Positions 1 through 11,744 of a stretch of 64,000 nucleotides of DNA are shown here, piece by piece. Made by a program: the position numbers and the translations under genes. The notes under the pieces were generated by a model, which was not told the origin of the DNA, made no database searches, and saw nothing but the letters and a program-made list of their open reading frames with translations. Every line of letters begins with the position of its first letter. Within the stretch, counting starts at the first letter, position 1. Origin of the DNA: Grammothele lineata. Its lineage: Eukaryota > Basidiomycota > Agaricomycetes > Polyporales > Polyporaceae. The stretch covers positions 1 through 64,000 of the forward strand of contig NDFF03000068.1 in NCBI GenBank assembly GCA_002150815.3. Reading direction: 5' to 3'.

Positions 1-433
1 TTGTCGCATTTTGTACCTGATGTAGCTCGCACGAATCGCCTATACAGTGGCCAGAATCGTACATTCAATAGTAATATATTATGGCTACAATGATCATGGA
101 CCCCTATGTAAATGGTCATCTACGCACTGGCGAACGGTCGCACAGGATACGCGATGACCATCTCGCCCGCGCGTCATGATCATAAATGATCATGGAAAGA
201 TCGTGCCCGCCCTGGGAGGTGGTCGTGCAGTGATCCTGCATGGTCGCGCGCTCGCTGAGCCATGGTCGCGTGCGGTCATCCGGCCCGCGTCGCATGACCA
301 CGCATGACCACTGGGGGACGGCCCATGACCGAAGTCATAGGTGAAGGATCGCGCATTATGGACAAGATCTTACCGGACGTACCATGATATTGCATGATCT
401 TGCAAGGTCGCGTTTGCCCCCACTTTGCTGATG
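1..433. mobile_element. right end of a CATCAG-terminated element, truncated by the window edge
   Basis: The stretch is packed with short repeats of the type ATGATC, CATGGTCGC and GCATGACCAC in both orientations, with no credible reading frame. It ends at 428-433 in CTGATG, the inverted form of the CATCAG termini seen on the two complete elements at 47583-49945 and 54975-57216. The terminus reads CATCAGCAAAG inward. Subterminal short repeats next to such a terminus are also found in the two complete elements. The left end lies outside the window, so neither length nor target duplication can be tested. Confidence 0.45.
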
Positions 434-996
434 TGTCGATCACCGCGCCGGGCGTTGAGTGGAGTGCGCCGGCGGCTGTCGAAAATCGAGCTTGCGATGG
501 GAGGGCACCGCCTCTGCGGCTAATATTAGCGAGGGGGTGCTGAAGGGCGGCAACAGAGGGCGGTCCGCTGACCGGAGTCAGTCCCAGGCAGGATCGGAGG
601 CACATATCCGGGCCTCTCCTTCCGCCCCCTCTCTCCTTGCGGCCCGTATGCGGGGACGAGCGCAAATGATCGACGGCCGCGCCCCGCTAGTGTTCCCGGA
701 CCTGTCGCGCGGGCGATGCAAGCAGCAGGAATGCGGTGATGTACGATAGCAAAGCGCCCCTCTATGCGGACCGCAGCGTCGTGGAGCGACGCCGTTAGCG
801 TAGGGTCCCGCTAGGCGGTTTCTTGACGTCTCGCACGCCGCGTGCACTCCAGATATAAGCACGTCTCATCCGCATTGTCCCGGATTCGTCACTCGCCCCC
901 ATCTTTCATCTCCAGCTTCTACTTGCTTCTTCTCTTCTTTACTCTACCCTTTTAGCTTGTTCTTCTCAGTTCCTTCTCACCAGCCACGAGCTCTCG
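434..996. other. intergenic, upstream region of the first TVP38-like gene
   Basis: I see no gene here. A TATA-like TATAAG at 854-859 lies about 140 bases before the ATG at 997, and a pyrimidine-rich tract (about 890-960) precedes the start, as is common in basidiomycete promoters. Confidence 0.4.
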
Positions 997-2727
997 ATGA
1001 GGTATGTATCTCCACTCGCAACCGGGCACAGCGGGCACATCTGACGCATCCTCCTCACAGTTACCCCACGAATCCCGTCTACGCGCCCCGCCCTCCTCCC
1101 GCCCCCGGCGCATTCGCCCCACCCGGGTACCCTCCCCCGAGCGGGCGTAACCAAGGTCCCTACCTCCAGCCCTCCTACCACAGCCGCGACCCGTCATCCA
1201 CCACGCTCGCCCCGTCCGTCGAGTCCTCACATGGCGGCTACTACAAGGAGGAGAGCCGGATATCGATGGACTACAGGCGCACCATCACCCGCACCCCGAG
1301 CCCGACCCCGTCCGAGGCCGAGGCACTCTCGGGCAAAACCCGCTCCTGCGACCTCAGGGGGATGGTGAAGAAGTACCTGAATCCGGAATGGCTCAAGCAG
1401 CCGCGCAACCTCAGTGAGTGGCCTCTTCGTCCTCGCATATGTGATGTGCGACGCCTCGCGGGGACGCGCGGGCTGACGCGTGGTGCGCAGTCACGTTCGT
1501 CATCACCATACTCGTCATCGGCGGGATTATCGCGTTCGTCGCGCTCCAGGACAAGATCATCGACGCGCTGCGTCCCGCGCAAAACTGGCTCCTCCAGTGG
1601 GTATCTCTCGCTTTCCTCGCGCGGCTTCGCGTGCACTTTCAAGCGCAACTGACGTCACCTCCGTGCAGCACCCCAGGCGCTTGGGCCATCCCGATCGGCA
1701 TCATGATCATCCTTTCCTTCCCTCCCGTGAGTGGCCGCGCTCCCTGTCATGCTAACTGTTACTAACGCCGCGCGCGCGTCGCTGTAGCTCTTCGGACACG
1801 AGATCGTTGCCATCTTCTGCGGTATCGTATGGGGCATCTGGATTGGTTTCGCTATCGTCGCGGCCGGCACGGTCCTCGGCGAGCTCTGCACCTACTAGTG
1901 AGTCCTCCCTCGCGTTCGCGTTAGGGCACGGGAAGGCTGACGCAGGGTAATAGTACGTTCAAGTATTTCTGCACCGCGCGCGCGCAGAAGAACGAGCAGA
2001 AGAGCGTCAAGTACGCCCTCATCGCAGAGGTTATCCGCCAGGGTGGCATTAAGATGGCCATCATGGTCCGCTACAGCTCCATCCCCGGACACTGTACGTC
2101 CTCCCACTCTCTCCGTCCAATCCGCTCGCGCTCACACCTCTCGCGCAGTGACCACCGCGATCTTCGCGACGTGCGGCATGCCCGTCACGACCTTCCTCAT
2201 CGCCGCCGTCCTCGCGCTCCCCAAGCAATTCGCGACCGTCTACCTCGGCTACGCCGAGAACGTCTCCGCGGACGGCAAAAAGTCCAAAAGCACCACCGTC
2301 GCCAAGATCGTCGTCATCACCGTCACCGTCCTCGTCACGATCTGGTCCATGCGCTACGTCAACGGCCAGATCGACCAGATCAAGGGCCGCGTCGTCTACG
2401 CGCGGCGCAAGGCGCGCCAGGCGAAGATGGAGCAGCAGGGCGTGGGGAACGTCGGGGCGCGCGAGGCCGCGACTGCGGACCCGGAGGACCCGGCGACGGC
2501 ACCGCTTGTGGGGGGCGAGATGGATAATGTGGGGCTGGCGCACCCGTCGCCGTCGCGCACGCCTGAGCCGCCGCACCGGCAGCAGTACTCGCCCGCGCGC
2601 GACACGAACCCGTACCGGACTGAGGGTGAGTCTCGTCATGTTCTGCAGCGCGCTGGAGGCGAGGGATGCTGATGTTGCTTGTGCGTCGCGTGTAGCTGGG
2701 TCGTCGTCTCCGCCGCGCTACCAGTGA
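997..2727 (+). CDS. TVP38/TMEM64 family (VTT domain) Golgi membrane protein, copy 1
   Basis: Eight exons are read as 997-1001, 1061-1413, 1491-1596, 1669-1726, 1788-1897, 1954-2093, 2149-2625 and 2696-2727, giving 426 aa. The N-terminus is Pro-rich and cytosolic-looking, with a RTPSPTPSEAEAL motif. It is followed by hydrophobic segments and the SNARE-associated Golgi (VTT/DedA-like) core: LFGHEIVAIFCGIVWGIWIG, a glycine-rich GTVLGE turn, and RYSSIPGH, the conserved R-x-x-P element. A last membrane helix and a basic ARRKARQAK tail end the fold. The family (yeast Tvp38, human TMEM64/TMEM41/VMP1 relatives) acts in Golgi/ER membranes and is linked to lipid scrambling and vesicle traffic; that function is inferred from family. 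The start is a five-base first exon (ATGAG), chosen because the splice gives MSYPTNP in frame. A close paralogue lies 2.8 kb downstream with the same intron positions. Confidence 0.85.
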
Positions 2728-2941
2728 GACAGCTGGGTTCCATCCGAGCTTATGGACTCTTTGTTTGTCGCTTTGCTTGTATACTTATCCTCGAAATTTG
2801 AAGTGTATATCTATCGTATTCATGCAGACGACATGAGAGCGTATCAAACGTCAAGAACGTCCCCATCAGACGAGTCAGATTCCAATACGTATGCTACAAA
2901 CTCGGTCTGCGTATATCGTACATTCAAATCCATCGTCAGCT
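2728..2941. other. convergent 3' intergenic spacer
   Basis: About 210 bases separate the converging ends of the first TVP38-like gene and the first BTB gene. It is AT-richer than its surroundings, as expected for 3' UTR sequence, and holds no gene. Confidence 0.4.
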
Positions 2942-4043
2942 TCATTCTGGAGTTGTAGCAGGCACCTTTGCATCATCTAACGACAGATACGCAGGTAACG
3001 CATCCCAGAATCTCTTCCGTCGCTCTCCCGTCTCCTTCATTATGGCTCCTTGACAATACGCGCATCGGTACCCCCCAGTCTGAGGCTGGGAACTATACTC
3101 TAGTCCAAGCGGTTTGCCGCACATCATTCCCCCTGTGCTTTCCTCCACCGACTTGACGTGCTCCAACACCCAAGCTCCGCAACCATATGGATTTGTGCAA
3201 CAAGGGTCCCGTGTTCCTGTGATCATTGCGAGGGCGCGGTCCTCTTTCGCGACGAGGTTCTTCAGGCGGAAACAGAGTCGCACGTCGCTCTCCCCAAGCT
3301 TCTCGATAGCCCCATCCTCACGGGGCAGGCCTTCCAGCAGCGCCACGAAGTCCAACCCGCAACAGAGGTAGAATGCGGGCGCGAGCGAGTCATTGTACGC
3401 GCTTCCGAGTGTACGAAACAGGTTGACGGCCTCGATCGCCTTGGTGGCCTCTGTTGGGTCTGCCCATTCCTCGTAGCTCCCCGAGTACTGTCCAGCGCGA
3501 ATGGCAACAAGCCTGCGAGAGAAAAATTTCTGGAGGCGGCATGTCGCCCCACCGAGGATCTCGGAGACTTCATATTTATGCGCCAGGCGCGCCAGTGCTG
3601 CGAGGACGGAGAATGTCATTGTAGGCGAGTCGTTGAAGTACCTGGAAAAGCGAAAACAGATACTACGGGTGAGCTTTGCTTTCAACATGATACACCGTCG
3701 AACACAAGAGCTGCGCGGGAGGAAGTAATGGGCCTCACCTGACTCCGCCGTATATCACGCGAAGGAGCTCGCGCACGTCGTAGCTCGTGTCAGGGAGCCG
3801 GACGACCGGGCAGCCGTCCATCGTATCGTCACCCTTCTCATCCGCCGGTTGGGGGATCGTAAACAGGTCGCGGAATACGTCCGAGTGCTGGGAGAGAAGG
3901 CCTCGATGGACCCGGAATGCGGTACTCTGGGCGACGACGACGATATTCGCATCGTCAAACCAAAAGTCTGTGTCCTTCGCGGCAGAGTGCTGAGTGCCAA
4001 AAGGCTCGTCTGTGATGGGAAGCTGAATTTGAGAGGAACTCAT
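2942..4043 (-). CDS. BTB/POZ domain protein A
   Basis: Two exons (3739-4043 and 2942-3641) give 334 aa. The BTB fold is in the N-terminal 105 residues: DFWFDDANIVVVAQSTAFRV, then HRGLLSQHSDVFRDLF, the usual 'internalised, stored protein' pattern, and an end strand VRELLRVIYGGVR. The phase-2 intron falls right after this strand, as in all five paralogues here. The second exon starts RYFNDSPTMTFSVLAALARLAHKY and ends in a Cys-containing tail with GYRCAYCQGA. BTB domains mediate dimerisation and often recruit CUL3 ubiquitin ligase; Agaricomycetes carry large uncharacterised BTB families, and the target of this one is unknown. The start MSSSQIQ is the first ATG of the open frame. Confidence 0.85.
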
Positions 4044-5524
4044 AGCGTGCAGCTTCCAGCTATGACAAGTTGCAACGGAGGGGTGGAGCTAGATGGGTGA
4101 CTCAGGCTGAGGGGACTGGCCGCCTAGTATGTGCGCCCGTAGGCCATCGAACTTATAGGCCACTCGGGGGCTGCCTGCCACGGAGTCCACCCATGAGCTA
4201 CTGCATCGCGTTGCTTCGGTGAAAGCGGAAGACACTATGCGTGCTGCAGCGTGAACAGGGCTCATGATCAGTGTGCTGCTGTGAACCCACGAAAGTAGTA
4301 CTACGTACGCCTTTAACTTTGCACGCTGAGACGTCTGCGGCCCGCATGAGGTACCGTAGCACTCCTCATCTACTCAGGATTGAGCGCGAGTGATACCAGT
4401 AGCGGCACACAGAAGAGATAGAGTCCGTCCAAGGCTCTACAGATGCTGACGTTGTACTCGATGAATACTGGATGAATCAGAGCTGTTCAAACTGGGAGCC
4501 TGAAGCTTGAAGGCCTTTGCCTTGAAGTCCCACTGGTCGGCGCTCGCGCGTTGCAAGCGCTTAGCCGATCAACAAGGCACGTGATGCTTACATGTACGAG
4601 TCTACGACAGTGACGTTGCCTCGGAGCAGGCCGCGCGGACGGCCTGGCATTGCGTTCAAGTTTTACACTGCATACATGCACCCCCTCGCTCACTGTGATG
4701 ATCCTCGAGCCTCCTCGCTGCGGTGGTTACGGCTGCAACGTACAAACATCTCCTGCAAAGGTGATATACCCACGCCCGTCTTCAAGACACATACGAATTA
4801 CGCGCTACGGCGGCTCAGTTCCGGTACCCGTACACGCGCTCTCAGGATACGGTTCGCCGCTCGACCAGCTCCTACTTGCGTCAGCTGCATGCTACCCTTG
4901 AATCCGCTGTTTATGGTGACGTCTCTCGACACTGTTTAACGCGGTCTTGAACATACGCTCCTGACAAGCCGCTTGCCTATATTTCCGTTACGCCGCGCCG
5001 AGTGCATATCAAGGCAACATGCTCCCCCGCGCGCGAAGTGGCGCACGCGAGGATATCAGCCATCTACTGACTCTCGGTCCTTTCACTCACGAGGACATGA
5101 AGCAAGTGCGGAGGAAGGTAAGCTACGGATGCGGGCTTCATTTATGTAAACGCTCATATATAAGTATGTCCATGCCCAGATGCCTTCTCCCACCCGTCTC
5201 TCTCGTTCGTCGCGACACGTCATTTTGCCGTTCAACTCTGACGCAACGCATGTGCGGAAAGGGACGATATGCCTGTGAGTCTCCTCTTTATCGTCTCGTG
5301 GAGCACTTTGCCTAATCAGTGCGTCGTAGATTGCAACTGATAATCGCTCCAGTCTGTACGTCGCGTCGAGCCCTATCATTGCGCTCCCATTTTCCTACTG
5401 ACGTTACTCTCCGACACCCAGTGGTACTGGTGTAATAGCCATACAAGATACCAAGGAAGCTGCCCATTTCCCTGGGGATGCGAGTGCAGTCGCCCATACC
5501 CCTCCGTCGTCCGACAGGCCCTCG
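4044..5524. other. intergenic region, no gene seen
   Basis: This is a shared upstream region between the minus-strand BTB gene A and the plus-strand TVP38 copy 2. Reading frames over it are short and lack splice-linked coding character. A TATATAAG stretch lies near 5158-5165. A non-coding or very short 5' exon of the downstream gene cannot be excluded. Confidence 0.35.
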
Positions 5525-7379
5525 ATGTTCGGGCACGAAACGTCCCCGCCGACGTTAGCAGCCCCAACTGCCGTACACACAGGGCTCTCCCGGATCAATA
5601 GAGACGTGACCTGCCTCGTCTACAAGGGCAAAGATGGGGGTGAGGACGACCGCACCACCGTCGTCGTGCGCGAGATCGCGCGCACACCGAGTCCGACGCC
5701 GACCGAGGTGCGGGTGCTCGCCGAAAAGGCGCGTTTGTGCGACTGGAAGAAGATCTTCAACTGGAGGCGGTATACGAACCCTCGGGGTGCCTGTGCGTAT
5801 GGTATATCTCCTCATTAGAGTGTGTTGAGCTCATTATAGATGCTTGAGGCAGCTATGCTTTTGGCGGTGGTGATCATCCTCGCGTTCTTGATCGCATTCA
5901 TCGTACTGCAGAATAAGATCGAGAGGGCGCTTCGCCCTTTCGCTCAGTGGATGCACGAGTGAGTCTGCTCTGACTTCAGCTATCTATCATACTGATCTGA
6001 CGGCCCGATAGCCTCCCCGGAGGCTGGCTCCTCCCCATCGCGCTCATGATCACGCTCTCCTTCCCTCCGGTAAATCCGCCGCTTCTTTCATACCCTGACC
6101 AGCTTTGCGCTGACACCTTCGAGGTCCGTTCAGCTATTTGGACACGAGATTATCTCTATCCTTGTGGGCTTTGTGTGGGGTGTCTGGATTGGGTTCGGCA
6201 TCGTCGCGGCGGGCACGCTCCTGGGCGAGCTCGGAAATTTCTTGTACGTGCCCTTTATTGATGGCACTGTCGACGCCTCCACATCTCGTGCTGACTATTA
6301 CCTCCCACTTTCCTATCCCCCAATCGCTATTTCCGTCATCATTTCCCTGCCAATGCGTGCCGTTCTCCTTTTGCAGTGCTTTCCGGTGGATGTGCATGGC
6401 GTGCGGGCGCAAGTATGAAGAAAAGTCAATCAACTTCGCCCTCTATTCGCAGGTCGTCCGCGAGGGAGGTTACCGTGTGCCCATCATCATGCGTTTCAGC
6501 ATCATTCCTGGCCATTGTGGGTCTCTCTCCAGTCTCGCCGGGTTGTCCGTGCGTTTCGCTGATGCACGGGGATGGTGGGGATAGTCATGACGGCTGTGTT
6601 CGCGACGTGTGGGATGAACGTGTGGCGCTTCCTCGTATCTGCGACGCTTAGTCTGCCGAAGCAGCTGTACGTCGTCTACATCGGCGATATTGAGAGTACA
6701 GGGCGTAAGTTCGTCGCTTCCTAATCGTCTGAGCTGTATACTGACACTACACCTCTTCACAGCGACTACCAGAACCCGCACCATCATCATCAAGGTAGTC
6801 GTCGTCCTCGTCACCAAGGTCATCACCATTATTGCGATGCTCTACATCAATCGCCGCATGGATCAAGTCAAGCATCGCGTGGTATATGCGCGTCGCAAGG
6901 CTCGGTATGCGTCCCGTTTACCTACCTTCCTCTGCACTACAGCTTACAAAGACGCCTGGGTGGATAGGCAGGCGAAGCTACTCTCCGCAGCGAAACGGTC
7001 TCCATCATCGTCCAGCGAACCACCTCTCGCGTCCTCAGACGCCGGTGTGCTCGTCGGTGCACCCACGCCTACTGCCCCTTTTCTAGACAGCGACCTGTCA
7101 AGCGCAGAGCCTGAAACTGGGCCGTCGCCCGCCGACGCGTCGCGCGTTGTACGCAGTTCTATGCCTCTCCTTCCTCCCGCTCATGGAGACACGGAAGTGT
7201 GCGTGAGCGGCGGCAACTCTCGCGTCCGCTATTCCCAAGCCTCACGGGGGATGGACATAGATGCACGCGCCGTGCATTCAATCCCTGCGACCGCCTTGCC
7301 TGGTCTCGCACATGTGCGGCCGTTGACGAACGAGATTGAGCTCGAGGAGGGTCGTGCGAGCTTCGCGTTGGCGCTGTAG
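5525..7379 (+). CDS. TVP38/TMEM64 family (VTT domain) membrane protein, copy 2
   Basis: Eight exons are read as 5525-~5792, 5853-5958, 6012-6069, 6134-6243, 6377-6516, 6585-6704, 6763-6904 and 6968-7379, about 451 aa. It keeps the copy-1 hallmarks: RTPSPTPTEVRVLAEKAR, LFGHEIISILVGFVWGVWIG, AAGTLLGELGNF, RFSIIPGH and the basic ARRKARQAK tail start. Intron positions and phases match copy 1 where testable, so this is a tandem-type duplicate on the same strand with a BTB gene in between. The C-terminus is longer and Ser/Thr/Pro-rich. The first intron donor is uncertain (three phase-1 GT sites at 5787, 5793 and 5802 fit). The intron at 6905-6967 is stop-free and could be retained, but removing it restores the copy-1 junction. 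A further short 5' exon is possible. Confidence 0.78.
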
Positions 7380-7705
7380 CTGATCCGGGCGAGTGGCAAG
7401 ATTCGGCGAAGTTTCGACGCTGTTTTACAGCCTTGATAGGACGATTGGCGAGGAGATGTACATGATGAGCCGGTCCAGAGAAGTTTATGGTAGAACCCGG
7501 GCCTAAGAGTATAACGCAGCGTCGTCTAGCATACCCGCCCTACCGCCGCCTGTTGGTTCGCGCAGTCACTTCTCTGTATCTTCAGCCTCCCATGGGCGTA
7601 CTTGGGCTATATTTCCCCTTCAAAGAAATCGTTTAGAAAGTCGCCGATCCTGCTCCTGTTATCTCAGTAACCTCATTTCCGGAAAGCGAGAAGCACACCT
7701 TGTGA
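7380..7705. other. convergent 3' spacer
   Basis: The 3' ends of TVP38 copy 2 and BTB gene B converge here. I see no coding sequence or repeat. Confidence 0.35.
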
Positions 7706-8798
7706 TCAAACTTGAGGCTGAGCCTGCCAATCCTTGGGAACAGGAATCCCGCCAACCATCTCCGGTAGCTGGGCCCAAAACCTTTTCTGCATCTCCAGAA
7801 TTGTACTTCTAGTTGCGCTTCTAGCAGGGCATGCGTAACACACGCGTGGGACGTAGTCGTCGAAGTCGGTGTTGGAGAGTGTGTGAAGGGGATTATCCTT
7901 GAGAAGGCCTGAGCTCCCCTCACCGGCAAATAGCCTCTTCACTGCGTTCCAACGGCCCTCGCAGACGCCGGGCTTCCCACATCGGATGGGAGTTCCGCTG
8001 ACGAGCATGTCGAGGAGCTGGTGGCTCATCCCGTGGAGAGCGTGAGATGCGCGGATGCACTGCACTAAATCATCCTGGGTCAGCCGTTCTTGGATTCCAT
8101 CAGGGCGGCGGAATCCGTGGACGAGAACGGACACGTCAAGGCGACAACATCTGTACAAAGCAGTGGGAAGCATTTCAGAGCGTCCGATTAGGCGAATGAG
8201 GTTCACGGCTTCAATCGCCTCGCCCTCGGACGTAAAGGAGGTTGGAGAACGCTTGAAGCCTCCATTGCGAACCCACACCTCGAAGTCGGTGGTGAACGTT
8301 CTGCTGAGCTGCTCGATTGTGATGTCAAGCACGCTGGTAAACTGATACTTGTGGGCCATACGGGAAATTGCTGCCAGCGTCGAGAACGTGAAGACATGGT
8401 CAGGTTTGAGAAGACTGGCGTGAACGGCGCCCAGGATAGTATTCAGGATCAGTAAATCAGGTGGCTGAGAATAGGAGAGGATCTCGCCTTATACCGTCAA
8501 ATACTGCTCTCAACATCTCTCGAATTTCAGTGCTAGTGTCTGATAAATGTACCATTGGGCATCCATCGAAGGTCTCCTCGGGATCCGAGCTGGACTTGGG
8601 CTGGGGTAGTGCAAAGAGATCCTTGAAGACGACTGATTGCCGCGAAAGGGCACCCTTATATACGCGAAACCCGCTGTTTTGGGCGACGAGCACCACATTC
8701 CCGTCTTCAAACCACATGTGAGGGTCTTTGACTATGTCGGTTTTCTGGCATCCGTTGTGTCCCACCTGCACGGGTATGAGTTGCTCTTCGGACGACAT
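7706..8798 (-). CDS. BTB/POZ domain protein B, probable GC-AG intron
   Basis: Exons 8488-8798 and 7706-8414 give 339 aa. The BTB core is clear: HMWFEDGNVVLVAQNSGFRV, YKGALSRQSVVFKDLF, and EIREMLRAVFDGI. The second exon has SLLKPDHVFTFSTLAAISRM-AHKY, and a C-terminal RCGKPGVCEG...RVCYACPA cysteine set. The start was put at MSSEEQ because the longer open frame upstream begins with TTG, not ATG. The only junction that keeps the family frame uses an AAG|GCGAGA donor at 8487 and a CAG acceptor at 8415, a 73-nt GC-AG intron at the same phase-2 position where the paralogues have GT. It is divergently oriented to BTB gene C. Confidence 0.82.
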
Positions 8799-9619
8799 GC
8801 CAACGGACTCGTGAGTCGTGAGACAGTGGAGTAGTAGAAGTAGTATTCTAGGCTGCAAGACGTTCAGTCATTGAGATGGCCAGCAGTACCATTTTGATAG
8901 AAAGCATACTTAGCAAAGAGTGCGGAATCAAGACGTCGAGACGGACTTTATCTGCGGATCACCACCCAGTGCCATGCATCACGCGCAGAGGTTGCCGCGG
9001 TAGGCCTGGCCTAGTATATAAAACCATGAGGCGCGGAGGTATTAGAAGCATACACACGTTGTAAAAGGCTGTAAGGCCCTAGACCAGCCCCATGCTTCGT
9101 CACTAAACGTTCCAGTACAGACCGCTGCCCCAGTAGCCAATTGATTGTGCGACGGCATTTGCTCCGCTGAAATACTCTTTCAAATTTCCAGTAGCAGTGC
9201 CGCAGCGACAACATCTACTCTCGACTCCCTGCTCAAAAACGCTCTTACGTCTATGAGGGCCTGCCTTGATAGTTGCTTCCTTACCTTCGCTTCCCGTGAA
9301 GAATATTACTTACCACTACTCGAATCCCTGTAGCTGTGGCGAACAGAGTCTACACGGACGAAGTCGAAAAGCGGTCTTATATACCGAGGCCACACGTGAT
9401 GTGGCGCCACAGCCCCACGTGGTACTACCGGCTTTTCATAAAATCTCGGCACCGTGACTCTTTCCTGAAACGGGCCGCTAGTCGCTCTGCGCTACGAAGA
9501 AAGGTACAATCATGGTACAGCCTCGCTATCTGGCTTTCGACAAATTAATCTTGATTCCCATTTTCCAGTGCACACCGACCGGGGGCCTCTTTCAAGCAGA
9601 CGTTTTCTCGACGCTTACA
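8799..9619. other. divergent promoter region of BTB genes B and C
   Basis: About 820 bases separate the two divergent BTB starts. TATA-like TATATA motifs occur near 9016 and 9379. No gene is supported; frames here are short and end quickly. Confidence 0.4.
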
Positions 9620-10700
9620 ATGCCGCCGGAGCGACGAGGCGCCAAAGCTCCTCGTTCGAACTCGCGAAAAGCCAGCCTTCCCGTCGAAGCGATGATACAA
9701 CGGGATGAAGATGTATGGTTCGAAGACGGCAATGTTGAGATCTTTACCCAATCTATCGTATTCCGGGTGCACCAAAGCGTCTTGGCACGCCATTCGGTCT
9801 TCTTCGCCGACCTGTTCACGGTCCCGCAGCCCGCACCCCTGCCTACCGAAAACGCTAGTCTTCCTCGAATTCCCTCAGTGACAGTATCGGACTCTAGTCA
9901 TGACTTCAGGGAGCTCCTCCGAGCCATGTATGGTGGATTGAGGTAAGCGCTCATTCCCCTTGCACGCCACCGAATGTAATTCACCTATACTCCGGCACGT
10001 ATTCCCCAGTTTCCTCGGCTCTGCGCGCCAGCCACCAAAATTCTCCGTCCTTGCGGCAATCTCCCGCCTCGCACACAAGTATCTAGTCAACGACCTTCGG
10101 GACGCCGTGTTGGAACACCTCGAGGATACCTTCACCGACCACTTCGGTAGCTGGTGCGTGAATTACGGCTTGAAACATGCGCCGCTCGAGATCAGCGAAA
10201 CGGACGTCGTTGAGGCTGTCAACCTCTTCCGCAGGCTCGACGTCCCGAAGATGCTCCCGTCCGCGCTGTACCTCTGTTGCCAGCTGCCCCTCCCCACCCT
10301 ATTCCGCGGCACGGTGCGCGCAGACGGTACACTGGAGCGGCTCTCCCAGATCGACTTGGAGCTCTGCGTGGATCTCCGTAAGCAGCTGTTCTCGCATACG
10401 GTGGAGATCCTCCATAGACTCTCCAAGCCGGCGGTCGCAGCACCGGGATGTCCGCACCCGGAGACCTGCAAAGAGGACATGGAGGTAAAGCTGCTCGAGG
10501 ATATACGAGAGTCCCCCGAGGAGTTTGCGAGCACGGACCCCTTGAATGGGGAGCTATTCGACACCATCACGGGAATAGCTATAGACGGCGACCTCTGCTG
10601 GCCCTGCGCGACCGAGTTGCATGGGCGGATCCGCGTGATGCAATTGAACGTATGGAATCGACTACCCGAGATGATGTGGTTGAAGATCGACGGATGGTAA
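9620..10700 (+). CDS. BTB/POZ domain protein C
   Basis: Exons 9620-9942 and 10010-10700 give 337 aa. The start MPPERRG was preferred over an in-frame ATG 108 bases upstream because it gives an N-terminus of the family's usual length. BTB core: DVWFEDGNVEIFTQSIVFRV, HQSVLARHSVFFADLF, DFRELLRAMYGGL. The junction continues as SFLGSARQPPKFSVLAAISR-LAHKY. The tail carries GCPHPETC and CWPC, the same spaced cysteines as A and B, which could bind a metal (inference). The partner and pathway are unknown. Confidence 0.86.
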
Positions 10701-11744
10701 CCGAGGAACTGACAAGTACGAGCCGAATGTGAGTGCTTTCGTTGACTATGACGGAGATAAGTCTCTGATTGACTGTATGGCGAATTTTGCAGACGAGCTT
10801 CTGGCAGCTAGGTGTACAAGAAACGATGATTTTAGCGACTCTTCGAATGAGAAATGTTAGAGCGCACGTCATCCCTCCATGAGCAATGTGCTGCACAGGT
10901 CTGCATTGAAGAGGTTACACGGAGTGAAATGTGTTCTGGACAGCTTCATCGAGACAGCCACGCCAGCGAAAATGTTCCCTACAGCCACCACGAGAGCGTT
11001 CCTTCACCTCGACCGCCCCGTCTACTTGACTCCTTCCTACTTCGCTCGCATCGACGACCACGGAAACACTATCTTCGGCTCGATTCCGCACGACTCGCGC
11101 CACACGCCGCGCGCACGCCGTCCCTGCCGCCTAGGCCCTAGACAATGCATGAGCATCCTGGCACCACCACCATTGAGTAGCACTCACAAGTTTCCTCACT
11201 CCCTTCCTCATTCCGGGCCCTACGTGAACACAGTGCGTCAATAGAAAGACGCACACACGCCGCTCCCGGACTCCGCTCGCACGCCCGTATCCGGGCCACC
11301 CGCGGAGCGCCCATCGCCCGCCCGCCGCAGGAGAGCGCGGGGAGTGGTGTTCGCGAAGAGACGAATGCACCCCCGGGCTGTGTCCGCGGTTGGGCGATCG
11401 ACGACGCGGTGTTCTTCGCGCGCGGTGCTGGTAGTGTTACAGTTGGAGGCGGGTGCGGGAGCGAATGTCGTGAGCAGTGAATGGGCGGCGAGGGTGTTGA
11501 GAGTCCGGGAGCGGAAGTGGCCTCCGACGAAGTGCTCGCGGCGCCTCTGGGGGCGTGCGCTGATTGAGCGAGGATACCGTACGCTGGTGAGTACGGGGCG
11601 GATATTAACGAGGGTGGAGTATAAAGGACGAAGAGGGTGGACGGTATCGGCAATACAACTCCCAACGCACAGCGCAACTTCCTTCGACCGCTCGAACTGC
11701 AGACTTCAGAGCTTCATCTTGAATCTTCATAGACACCAAACACA
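10701..11744. other. intergenic with TATA box of the calycin-like gene
   Basis: There is no supported gene in about 1 kb. A TATAAA at 11620-11625 lies 120 bases before the next ATG. Reading frames of 120-180 codons on both strands overlap each other and follow GC bias rather than protein-like composition. Confidence 0.4.
11620..11625 (+). promoter_or_regulatory. TATA box
   Basis: TATAAA in the context GTATAAAGG, 120 bases upstream of the ATG at 11745; position and sequence fit a core promoter. Confidence 0.5.

Noticed and set aside
428..862. Open frames at the left edge on both strands
   Set aside because: Short, overlapping and without recognisable domains or splice partners.
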